From Glutinoglossum americanum (lineage: Eukaryota; Ascomycota; Geoglossomycetes; Geoglossales; Geoglossaceae), in assembly GCA_020080175.1 (NCBI GenBank), contig JAGHQL010000104.1, forward strand, positions 26,019 to 90,018: a DNA stretch of 64,000 nt, in the 5' to 3' direction. Position numbers and translations under genes: made by a program. This document shows, piece by piece, positions 1-9,857 of the stretch. Position 1 is the first letter of the stretch; the number at the start of each line of letters is the position of its first letter. The notes beneath the pieces are model-generated. The model did no database searches. It had not been told where the DNA came from and saw only the letters and a list, made by a program, of their open reading frames with translations.

Positions 1-1
1 T

Positions 2-1057
2 GATGGGACTACCCTGCTTTGGGATGAATTATTCACTACGCCGGCGGGACTGCAGTTCCTCAGTGAATTGCGGAACATTCATGGGGTGTTCCTCTATCGC
101 GACTTGCGGAAATGTCAGATCAAACTCTACGGTCCGCCGGGGGACAAACAAAAAGTCCAAGCCGCTCTCCGCCGGAAGCTTGAAGACCTATCCGCCCTGA
201 CTCACACTATTTCCCTGGACTCGGGGTGGCTCAGTAGTGCGCTCCAGGGTGGGTTCCGTAGCATCCTCTCAATTTTTGGGAAGAGCGCCGCTCGCCTCGA
301 CATTTTGCGGAAGACACTTACGATTCATGGCGATCAGACCGCATGCAAGACTGCAGAGGGTATATTACAAAATCCTAGCCTTAACACTACTGCACTAGAA
401 CACCAGCCTGGTTGGGAGGATAAAGAGTGCTCAGTGTGTTATACGGAGCCAACCGACCCCTACCAAGCGCCATGCGAGCACTACTACTGCCGCACGTGCT
501 TCGCCCACCAAATCGCCAGCGCCAACAGGCCTGAGGACTTTCCCATCACCTGTATCGGCTCTCAAGGCCAATGCGGCAAACCCCTCTCCTTCATCGAACT
601 AAAGCGAGTCCTTCCACCCCCAGACTTCGAATCCCTCCTCCAGGCCGCTTTCATAGCCTACATCCGTGCCAAGCCAGATGAATACCAGTACTGCCCCACC
701 GCCGACTGCGACCAGCTCTACCGCACATCCGGCATCGACAACGGGACGGTCTTCGACTGCCCAAATTGCCTTAATTCTATCTGCATAAGTTGCAAGGTGG
801 TCAACCATGAGGGCTCTACCTGTGCGGAATATCGAGATTTGAAGTCTGAAGGCGCGGTTGCGTTTCAGCGGTGGAAGGAGAGGAACCATGTCAAGCCGTG
901 TCCGAAGTGCGAGACGCCGATTGAGAAGGAGAGTGGGTGTAACCACATGACCTGCACGGTGTGTCAGGCACATATTTGCTGGTTCTGTATGGATTTTTTT
1001 GGGTCTGCAACTGAGTGCTACGGACATATGCAGGCTGCGCACGCTGATATCTATTAG
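2..1057 (+). CDS. RBR-type E3 ubiquitin ligase, 3' part (5' end outside window)
   Basis: The frame is open from the left edge to a TAG at 1055-1057, so this is the C-terminal part of a longer protein. A cysteine-rich RING1 starts near 428 (CSVCY, then CEHYYC and RTC). It is followed by an in-between-RING zinc module (YCPTADCDQLY, CPNC, CISCK) and a RING2 (CPKC, then GCNHMTC, then CWFC). RBR ligases load ubiquitin on a RING2 cysteine; by position this is the Cys of GCNHM at 938-940, and it is present. The about 120 residues before RING1 look like the KH-like region found in DEAH-helicase/RBR fusions, so the full gene may be a helicase-RBR protein; that is inference. The TAG is followed at once by GTGAGT, a good splice donor, but the stop comes first, so the protein ends here unless an upstream donor is used. 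Confidence 0.85.
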   Translation, partial: DGTTLLWDELFTTPAGLQFLSELRNIHGVFLYRDLRKCQIKLYGPPGDKQKVQAALRRKLEDLSALTHTISLDSGWLSSALQGGFRSILSIFGKSAARLDILRKTLTIHGDQTACKTAEGILQNPSLNTTALEHQPGWEDKECSVCYTEPTDPYQAPCEHYYCRTCFAHQIASANRPEDFPITCIGSQGQCGKPLSFIELKRVLPPPDFESLLQAAFIAYIRAKPDEYQYCPTADCDQLYRTSGIDNGTVFDCPNCLNSICISCKVVNHEGSTCAEYRDLKSEGAVAFQRWKERNHVKPCPKCETPIEKESGCNHMTCTVCQAHICWFCMDFFGSATECYGHMQAAHADIY

Positions 1058-2116
1058 GTGAGTGTTCTCTAGATTTCCTGGGTTTGGCTAGTTAGTCTTG
1101 CTTACTTTCTCATAATGATGCTGTTAAAGGGGCCCTATTTCTCTAAATACTACTGTGATACTGGGAGGTGGTATCCATGTTCAACCCGTAATATTGAGTG
1201 GCGATGCTAAATTACCCCAGCAATTGGCCCAATAGTGGACAGATGTTTAGGTAGAGTAAAAAGGGTGTTCGCATATACGCACCCCATTACCTGTATGCAC
1301 AGCCACAATAGCCTCCTTCACCTTAGAATCCATCTCAGCAGCTCTAGTACTCCGTTTGCGTGGCATGGTAGTAGCGCTACGGGCCTAGCGACTAAGTAAA
1401 GCGTGGATTTTATTTTACATTCTTTGGTTCGGAAAACATTTCTCGGTAGATCCTCTTCAATTTTGCATAGGTATCTAGATGAGTTCACTTGGATATAACA
1501 ATATAACGGTCCCATGTGGCATCGAAAGAAACTCCTTAGACTCGCCGCTTCGGCGTGCGAAGAGGGTTACAAAAATCCGTACTTGCAACAGCGAGAATTC
1601 AGATTAGTGGGCTTGCTGGCCTGAGGCTTATGGTAGCGTTGCACAGCTTTACGATTTATGTAACCTAGGTACCTTTACTGGGGCTTGGAGTAGGGTTGAC
1701 ATAGGTCATTTAAATGCTGTGGGGCTGCTTACATACTGCAAACCGATCGAACTCTAATCACCCCATCTACCTTCAAGAATCAATTTCCATCACCTAGTTC
1801 TATCAAAGGGAAGTACTAAATATCTACTTGGCTGAGCCCTTATAATAACCCCTGGCCCAACTATTAATTTGTTGGTCTAGCTAATTATGTTATCCTAATA
1901 GTTTGAGACGGTCTATCCTTCCCTCAGATAAGTTATTTTTAAAGGGGGACTAAAGCGAGTGCGTTGGTTTGGTCTGTGGTTGGATCGGGCCCTACCGGGC
2001 GGTTAGTATCTCATTTGTTGGTTTCGTCGCCCCATACCCCGCATCCGCCGAGAGGTAGATCCGACAGCCTCTGCATGAGAGGAATCACAGGACATAAGTC
2101 GACGGATCTATCGCTC
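1058..2116. other. Intergenic, no gene recognised
   Basis: A 1.06-kb AT-richer stretch with many CTAGTTAG-like short words and no ORF with family features. It should hold the terminator of the RBR gene and the promoter of the STAND gene that follows. Confidence 0.5.
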
Positions 2117-5100
2117 ATGGCACTCACTGTGGACAGATTTGGCCTTTCTGAGATCTACGATGGCGGCGGCCAACCAGCCGTCGATCTTATTCTCGTTCAC
2201 GGCTTGAATGGGCACCCCCGGCATACCTGGGCCGCTCAAGGGATCGGCGTCTTTTGGCCTAGAGACTTGCTACCCCGGTATGTTGTGAAGGAGAAGGTTA
2301 GGGTTTTAACATACGGATACGACGCTGCCGCCGACGAATTACTAGGAAATACATCTTCAGACCGAATCCACCATCACGCACAGACACTAGTTCAAAATCT
2401 ATGGGCACGCCGCTCGGTGATTTGCCATTACCTCGGTCCCATTTCTTAAAGCGAATGCTAACACAACGAGCTGTGTATAGTCCGATGACCTTGAGGATGC
2501 CGTGAGACGTCCTATCCTCTTTGTATGCCATTGCATTGGGGGCATTATAGTGAAAAAGGTGAGGTGAATCTCGACCCTAGGGCTATGGAAGCCCCCCTGG
2601 AGCCACAACTTGACTGACGAGGATCAAGACCCTTGAGCTGTCAAGCAGTCTCAAACACAAGAATACCGACCACCTTCGCTCGATATATGTGTCCACATTT
2701 GGCATTATATTCCTTGGGACTCCTCACCGGGGAGCCGGCCGGGGCAACTGGCAGCACTTACTACGGAGCATGGCCCACTCAGCGGATCGCAGGTGGTTTC
2801 GCGGGGTGGGACCGCATCCTTTTACCTCACTTGAAACGAACTCAGAAATACTCCAAAACATTGACATAGCTTTTACTAATATAATAGGCCGGTTTCACAT
2901 CTACTTCCTCTACGAGTCGTTAAAGACGCACATCGCGGGGTTCTCAGATTTTGTGAGTGGCACTGTGTAATCAACTATTCACTGAAAATTTTGAACCCGG
3001 TTTTGTTGAGAAAGACCTTCAGATTGTCTGCCAGGAGTCTGCCGCTCCAATTATGGATGGGACGGAACGGGCATCTATTGAGGCGATCCACTCAGAAATG
3101 TGCAGGTTTACTAGCAACAGTTCGCCTGGATGCGAACTAGTCATGGAGGCTGTAAAGCGATACGCTGGGGAGGCACCAACAGTTGTTCAAAAGCGGTGGT
3201 CCGAAGAGGAAACCACACGAAAGAGGAAAAGACGGCAAGAAGCGGCCGAGTTAGTCGATGGCTTACAATCCCCGGGGCAGTCCATGGTTATAGAAATGTC
3301 TCAGGGTAGTCGTGGGGTGGGGCCGTACCAGGGTGAGGATGTCCGAGGTTACTAATCATGCAACGCGTCAAGAACCCTGGACTGATTCAACAAGCAGAGC
3401 TACCATTTGAAAGGAACGGGGGGTTTGTCGGTAGAGAGGATGTAATAGCTAGCGTCAAGTCTAAGTTCTTGTCTCCTGGCTGCAATCGCCGTGTTGCCCT
3501 TTATGGGCTCGGGGGTATAGGGTAAGGTTATCCTACCCTTTTAGGCTATATCTTACTGGAGTGGTGGGTAGGAAAACACAAATCGCCTTAGAATACACTT
3601 ACCGCCTTAGGTACGATTCGCCAGAAACGTCAGTCTTTTGGGTACACGGGAGTAGCTACTCTCGGTTCGAGCAATCTTACCGCGGTATTGCCAAGGCCGT
3701 CGGCATACGCGGCATCGAGGACCCAAAGGCAGATCTGTTTGAGCTGGTCAATGGCTGGTTTCGAAGCGAGGGTAGGAGTGGTGATTGGTTGGTGGTGCTT
3801 GACAACGCGGATGACATCAGTCTATACTTTGACGACGTACGAGTCCTTGCTGGACAAGCCGTGACTGGGGCCAGCTCTGGTAAAAGAACTCTTTTCAGTT
3901 GCCTTCCTCAGGGCTCAAGAGGATCGATTTTAGTGACCACAAGGAGCAGGGCTGCGGCCACCAAAATTACAGGTGGCGGCGCTACTATCCCAGTAGAGCG
4001 AATGAGTACGGCGGAAGCCGAGGCCTTACTCAACGTGAAGTTGGATGGTGAACCTGTGGACCGCGGTGATGCGATACGGCTCTTTGAAGAGTCTGACTCA
4101 CTACCTCTCTGCATCAGCCAGGTTGCTGCATTTTGCCGTGAAACGGGTCAATCTGTGTCGGACTATCTTGAAGCCTACCGCAGTAGTGATTCGGACAAGT
4201 TCGAACTACTAGGCCATGAGTTTGGAGATTTCGCAAGAGACCCGGAGGTTCCGAACGCGGTTTTGGCTACATGGGTGATATCTTTCAACCGGATTAAAAG
4301 ACAAGATCCGCGAGCTGCGGATTTAATTTCGCTGATGAGCTTCTTTGACCCCCAACGCATTCCAGAGAGTCTACTACGTCAACGGGCCGACGAGTCCACC
4401 ACAAAATTCAAGAGCGCGATTGGAATTCTGAAAGCTTTCTCATTTGTCATCGTAAGTTCCGATAATAAGACTTTGAACGTTCACCGTTTGGTCCATCTGT
4501 CCACCCGTTATTGGCTAAGCGAACACGGCGAGCGGGAGAAGTGGATAAGGATAGCTTTGGAATTGCTATCAGAGAGATATCCGCATGGGGATTATCAGAA
4601 TAGAAATACCTGCGCGGAGTTGCTTCCTCATGCTCAGTCCGTTCTTTCTCACGATAGAGTGGTACAAACGCACGGCGTTGCACGCTCAAACTTACTTTGC
4701 CATATATCACAGTACCATAATATATGTGGTAAGTACGATAATGCGTACTTCGAGGCTGCTGAGGCGCTGGTATTAAGAGAGGAGGCACTCGGCAAGGAGC
4801 ATCCCCATACCCTAGTCGCCCTCAGCAAGCTCGCTTTGGTTCTCCACAGCCAGGGCAAGTACGTAGCAGCTGAAGAGATGCACCGAAGGGCGCTGGAAGG
4901 CAAGGCGAAGGCACTTGGAAAGGAGCATCCCGACACTCTAATCACCCTCAACAACCTCGCCTTAGCGCTCGACGGCCAGGGCAAGTACGAAGCGGCTGAA
5001 GAGATGCACCGAAGGGTGCTGGAGGGCAGGGCGAAGACGCTTGGAAAGGAGCATCCCAGTACCCTAACCTCCCTCAACAACCTCGCTTCAGTGTTTCACA

Positions 5101-5744
5101 GCCAGGGTAAGTACGAAACGGCTGAGAAGATGTACCGAAGGGTGCTGGAGGGTGAGGTGAAGACACTTGGAAAGGAGCATCCCGACACTCTAACCACCCT
5201 CAACAACCTCGCTTCAGTGCTCGGCAGCCAGGACAAGTATGAAGCAGCTGAAGAGATGCACCAAAGGGTGCTGGAGAGTAGAGAGAAGGTGCTTGGAAAG
5301 GAGCATCCCGTCACTCTATCCACTCTCAACGACCTCGCCTCCGTGCTCCACAGTCAGGGCAAGTACGAAGCGGCTGAAGAGATGCACCGAAAGGCGCTGG
5401 AGGGTCAGGAGAAGGCACCTGGAAAGGAGCATCCTGACACTCTAACCACCCTCAACAACCTCGCTTCAGTGCTCGGCAGCCAGGACAAGTACGAAGCAGC
5501 TGGGGAGATGCACCAAAGGGTGCTGGAGAGTAGGGAGAAGGTGCTTGGAAAGGAGCATCCCGACACTCTAACCACCCTCAACAACCTCGCTTCAGTGCTC
5601 GACAGCCAAGGCAAGTACGAAGCGGCTGGGGAGATGCACCGAAGGGTGCTGGAGAGTAGGGAGAAGATACTTGGGATGGAGCATCCCGACACCTTGGCCG
5701 GTTCCAACAACTTAGCAATACTCCTTCACGAACAAAAGCGTTAG
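2117..5744 (+). CDS. STAND/NLR-like protein: SesB-like alpha/beta hydrolase, NB-ARC, TPR repeats
   Basis: Proposed exons 2117-2416, 2481-2558, 2629-2952, 3023-3332, 3398-3521 and 3572-5744 join in frame to 1,102 residues. Residues 1-~215 are a SesB-like (lipase-type) hydrolase: LILVHGLNGHPRHTW, a nucleophile elbow VCHCIGG (residues 115-121) and LGTPHRGA (155-162). The NB-ARC P-loop GLGGIGKTQIA (~374-384) is split by the 50-bp intron 3522-3571. Kinase-2 (WLVVLDNADD), RNBS-B-like GSILVTTRSR and SLPLCISQ follow. From ~789 on there are seven near-identical 42-residue kinesin-light-chain-type TPRs (HPDTLTTLNNLASVL type) and a partial eighth. Such fungal NLR-like proteins act in non-self recognition or cell death; the ligand is unknown. 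Two oddities: the elbow Ser is Cys, and TAG 5742-5744 stops the protein inside repeat 8 while the coding sense continues to 5876. The first Met (MALTVDRFGLSEIYDG) was chosen because homologous N-termini begin near it; an upstream in-frame GTG-led extension to 1964 looks non-coding. Confidence 0.85.
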
Positions 5745-5876
5745 GATGAGGCCGTTCCCCTTTATATCCGTGCTTGCGAGGGATACGAGAAAACCCTTGG
5801 GAGCGATCACCCTGATACCCGGGCCTGTCTTGATGATTACTCACATCTTCTCGGAGAGATGGAAAGCGAGAAATAA
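5745..5876 (+). pseudogene. Stranded last TPR of the STAND gene, after a nonsense codon
   Basis: The frame of the STAND gene stays open after TAG 5742-5744 for 43 codons to TAA 5874-5876. It reads as the usual end of this TPR family: DEAVPLYIRACEGYEKTLG, then SDHPDTRACLDDYSHLLGE. The residue replaced by the stop sits where TPRs of this family carry Tyr (KR-Y-DEA). A single third-base change in a Tyr codon is the simplest cause. A sequencing error, readthrough or editing would look the same. Confidence 0.75.
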
Positions 5877-6594
5877 AATGATAACTCAACTTGATTAAAA
5901 AACGCAATATAAAATATCCCAAAACGCCTCGTAGGTTGGGAGACCAGCGTGATGAATAGAACTGTTTGTACTCAGGGCTACGCCCCACAGTCCTCATCAT
6001 GCAGTAAGGCACCCCAGTGAGAGAAAATGTTCAGTCCTCCAAGGTTCATGAAAGGGGTTCCCCATACCGAGAAGTAATTACCCAAAAACTCCCCCTTTCC
6101 AATCGCATTCTTTTTTCCAAGCAATAATCAGCTGCATCCTCCTCCGCGTTCCACCCAACCCTCCGCGGAGGCACCCACCCCAAGCCTCGGCACGCGATTG
6201 CCGCCTTGCCAAGCCGAATTCAGCCGTTCCCCGATCCACAGCCCCTGCGCCAACAAGCATGATTCGCCCTGCGCGACGATCATTAAGTCAGTGAGCCGGC
6301 TTTTCCGTGGCTCTTGTGGAATTACGAGTCTGATGAGCCAATGGGTCGAGACGGGAGTTGCCGGGCTGCATTTGGGTCGTATTTCGGGGCTGTGAAGGGG
6401 GTATGATACCGTTACAGTGGAGTAACCACCTTAAGCGCTTTGTCTTGATCGTTTCTCTTTCGTTCTGGAAGAACCCCGGATGTGAGATTTTACTGCTAGA
6501 CAGAGGACGGAACGGACCCGTACCATCATCGATCGTTGCGTTTCAGTTGTGTTTTTACGGCATCGCCTCCATCGCTCGGTTCGCCTAACCAGCC
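5877..6594. other. Intergenic, probable promoter of the CFEM gene
   Basis: No ORF with family features on either strand. The segment separates the STAND gene from the CFEM gene on the same strand. Confidence 0.5.
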
Positions 6595-7516
6595 ATGGCG
6601 CCCCTCCAAAACCTCCTCCCTCTCCTTGCGCTCGGGCTCGCTTTAATCCTCCGATTCACATCCAATACTGCAGAAGGAACGGAGTATCCTCCAGAGTGTG
6701 CCGTACGTTCATCCCTTCTCTCTCATACCCTCGCGTCTATCTAGCCGCCAATACTGGTTAACCCTACCTTTATGACGGTAAACTATTCTGACTCACCGTG
6801 TACCCTTAACTAGGGTAAATGCTCAGCATGGTCCATGTCCTTCGTGAACTGCACGGATGGGGCGTGCATATGCAATAGTGCTGTGTATATGTTGAAGCAG
6901 GGACATTGTATAGCGACAAACTGTTCGCAGTGGGATGCTGAGCGTGAGTTTGAACGTGATTGCAGTGTTTGGGGTTGACATAAAAGCGACGAGGGCTAAT
7001 GGGAGATATCGCGCCTAGTTTCGGCTCAATGGGGGATAGGGTATTGTGTCGCGTATGTATATCCCATCGAAGTGCTGCCCTCCCAACGCAATAACATCGA
7101 CTGACTTAATCCGCCAATCCAGCTTAGGAATAACCCTCGATCCTTCGGCCTTCGCAGGCCCCCAAACCACCAGCCCCTCGGGATCACCTTCAACAACAGC
7201 CACCCCCACCCTCACCCCCACCCCCAACCTCCTCGCCGCAACTGCAACTCCCACCAAACAGCCCCTCGCAACTGGCGCCTCAATCGGTATCGGCATCGGC
7301 GCCGCCATAGCTGGAATGTTCATCCTCGCAGGCCTGGCGTTCGTGGGCTGGAAGATCTTAAAGCGGAGAAGGAGCGCGGAGGATAGTGAGAAGAGACCGG
7401 TGGAGGCTCCGGGGAATCAAAGGTGGGGTGGGCAGCATGTTGGGGAGTTGCCGGCGGGGTATGAGGGGGTGGAGGCGGGGGGAAGGGGATATGGGGAGGG
7501 CATGTATGGGAGGTGA
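6595..7516 (+). CDS. CFEM-domain single-pass membrane protein
   Basis: Four exons, 6595-6702, 6814-6943, 7019-7052 and 7123-7516, join in frame to 221 residues. A hydrophobic signal peptide (about residues 1-24) precedes a CFEM domain with all eight cysteines: C35, C39, C49, C54, C56, C68, C73 and C89. Spacing is x3, x9, x4, x1, x11, x4, x15, and the conserved Asp is D51 (C-T-D-G-A-C-I-C), which fits the published CFEM pattern. A Thr/Pro/Ser-rich stalk (TPTLTPTPN) follows, then a transmembrane helix (GIGIGAAIAGMFILAGLAFV) with a KILKRRR stop-transfer and a Gly-rich cytoplasmic tail. CFEM proteins bind haem/iron or act at the surface in host interaction and signalling; the role here is unknown. 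There is no GPI signal. The third exon is only 34 nt but carries C89. Introns 2 and 3 have gctaat and ctgac branch sites. Confidence 0.8.
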
Positions 7517-8260
7517 CAGTATGGCGGCAGTTTTCGTTTTGGTTCTGGATTGTGGGGGTTTCTTCTCCGAAACCACCCCTTCTCGGTGTCGTAGGAGAGC
7601 CGATCCCGGACACAGGCGCTTGGCTTAGATGATTTTAGCTCTGGAGCTGGTGAAACAGGTGCTGGTGAGTTAATTTGCTCTTGAGCGATTGCTATATCTC
7701 ATTGGGGATCCGTGACGTGGGCGGGCGAGGCCGACTGTGCCTAAGAGACTAGTTAGGTAACTAGTTAGATAACCTTAGCCTACACTACGTAAAATATTTT
7801 TGTCGCTTTATGTTCTCGTTTGAATGCTGCCCTTTCCTCCGCTCTAGTTCATATACGTACTGGCCCTAATCGTCTACTCTGGCTCCAATCTAGGGGGACT
7901 GGATTGGATCTGTGTCATTGCTGTGGACAGTGGGCTAAGCTAGGCTGTAGTTCCGAATTGCATTCTGCTATATTATGCACCATTCGGTGAGCAGCAACGT
8001 AAAAGATACGTAAATTTCGGGACCAGCTAGAGGTGTGGATGCGTCCTGTTTTAGAATAGTTGGCCTGCCTCGTTCGCCGGTATCTAGCGAGTGCATTAGA
8101 GGACTTGATGGGTTTAACCTAATTATTCGCCCTCCTTGCCACACTGGCTCTTGTTTGGACACCATCCCGCAGCGAAAGCAACCTATTCTACACTTCTACC
8201 GTTGGTGCCGCTTTTCCTAGGGTGTAAATAATTAACTATTCCCATATTCTGCCATAATCG
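7517..8260. other. Intergenic, nothing recognised
   Basis: No credible ORF. It lies between the 3' ends of two convergent loci, the CFEM gene (+) and the 2EXR pseudogene (-). Confidence 0.5.
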
Positions 8261-9049
8261 CTAGCCAAGCAACCTAGTCGCTTCCCCCTCCATAAGATCA
8301 AAAACCCACACCCTCCTCTCATACTTCCTCAGACTAAGGTCCATCCAGCACTCCCGCTGGCTATCATCCCACGGTCCCCAACAGACGACCAACTCCCTCG
8401 CACCCAACTCTCTCGCACAAAGCTCCGCCAAGCCAAGTTTGTCGTATTCCCAATGGTCAGCTTCCTTAAACACTTGATCTTCTGGAGGGCACCACTGACT
8501 CCAACGCTCCGTGCAAAGAGCGCATCTTGGAAGAACCTCAGATTGTTCTTGGGGACCTCACCTTCGACGCTCGCCGCGATTTTACCGGGGAAGAAGATCC
8601 TAAGGTCCGTGAAAGTGGGGCCGCTACTCGCGAGGGGCTCTAGAATTTCGCAGGCGCTGGCTTCGGCTGTATCCTAGAGTAACTGGGATCCGAGAGTCAA
8701 TCGGTAGGTTTTTAATTTCTGGATATACCCTTGATTTCTAACTCCAATCTTCTCTAAGAAGGCAAAAATACTGCCTACGCCCATCCCATCATCTTCGAGT
8801 CTGTCTTCGTACAAAACGAATTTATTGCAGCCATACAAGACTGCGGCCGCCCCCTGGGGGACTCACCACGAGACGCGGAGGAGCCCCATTGCGAGCCTCT
8901 TCTTCCGTTCGATCTCGGGGGCATAAATTTTGATGCCACTGGAGAGGTACTGATAGATTTGCCGGCAGATCTCGTAAGGAAGGCTGAGAAACCCAGACTA
9001 GAGCGGTCGTGTCGGTAAATAAACCACGAAATGGAGCAACCCTCACCAT
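8261..9049 (-). pseudogene. Broken 2EXR/F-box-like gene
   Basis: Minus strand. A possible start ATG (9049-9047) is followed directly by a 49-bp intron (9046-8998), then GFLSLPYEICRQIYQYL, the N-terminal signature of fungal 2EXR/F-box-like proteins (usually LPxEIRxxIY). The same frame continues with LLRVS, then AVLYGCNKFVLYEDRLED, IFAFLEKIG and TFTDLRIFFPGK. It is interrupted by TGA at 8865-8863 and TAG at 8676-8674. Near 8430-8450 the coding sense jumps to another frame (ELCARELGARELVVCWGPWDD, then KYERRVWVFDLME) and ends with a stop at 8261. Neither in-frame stop can be removed by a phase-consistent intron that I can find. TGG-TGA at the first stop sits where the family has basic or polar residues, so C-to-T changes (CGG, CGA) are a possible origin. 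I infer a decayed paralogue; two stops plus a frameshift are unlikely to be all sequencing error. Confidence 0.65.
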
Positions 9050-9857
9050 AGCGGCTCCTCGATGCGTAATGGTATGTTCGAGTGCGGCTTGGCCGTTTGA
9101 GTTATTGAAGTGACGATGACGAGATGTTGAAGTTTAGGCGATTAGTATCTAAAGACACGTGACCTAAAGGCAAAGTAACCCGACACAACTATCTACCCAC
9201 TGGAGATAAACTCAGTATAGAGACTTTCCCATTTCGTGGCGAACTATTAGGCTATGTAATACAGTATTGGGGAGTGACAGGTTCGCGTTGCAGGGCAAAC
9301 AACAACCAACATCGGGTGAAGCGACCTCTAGCTTTGAGCGGAGTTCTGCTCGAGATAACAGCGCCAATGATGGATTCCGGGATAGTTTGCTCGCTGTAAA
9401 CTAAACTCACGAGTTAACGACTAAAATAAGCCAGCCGACTGAAACAAAAGGAACCTATATGATAAACCCTACCATCCCGCACATAGGATAACTAGCTGCT
9501 CCACTCAGCGACACGGAGTCCGTTGTTGGCGCAGCGGTGGGCCAAACAGTTAGCTAGTTCTAGTTCGCCCGTTCCCAGCTAAAACCAACAACTACCAGCT
9601 GCCGGAAGAGGTCGGCTTTAAGATGTGAAAAGCTCACGATGTCAAGAAGATATATTGTTTCCCGTGAGTAAGAGAGGATGGGTAGGGTATTCGTAGATAA
9701 CTACATAATAAAAAACATTAAGTAGAGTGGCTTGCTGAAAAACTAACAGGTATCCATAGTAGCGTTGCCGCTGCGGTCTTCTGGGGGGGGATGAATCGCC
9801 TCCGCTGTGGTGGTTCGATCAAATTGTATACCATGAAGAAATAGAGAATGAAATTCG
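9050..9857. other. Intergenic, nothing recognised
   Basis: No ORF of note on either strand. It separates the 3' end of the NACHT-ankyrin gene from the start of the 2EXR pseudogene. Confidence 0.5.

Noticed and set aside
3358-3372. Start of a separate NB-ARC gene at ATG 3358
   Set aside because: An intron 3333-3397 with a ctgat branch site joins the hydrolase and NB-ARC parts in phase, so one gene is more likely.
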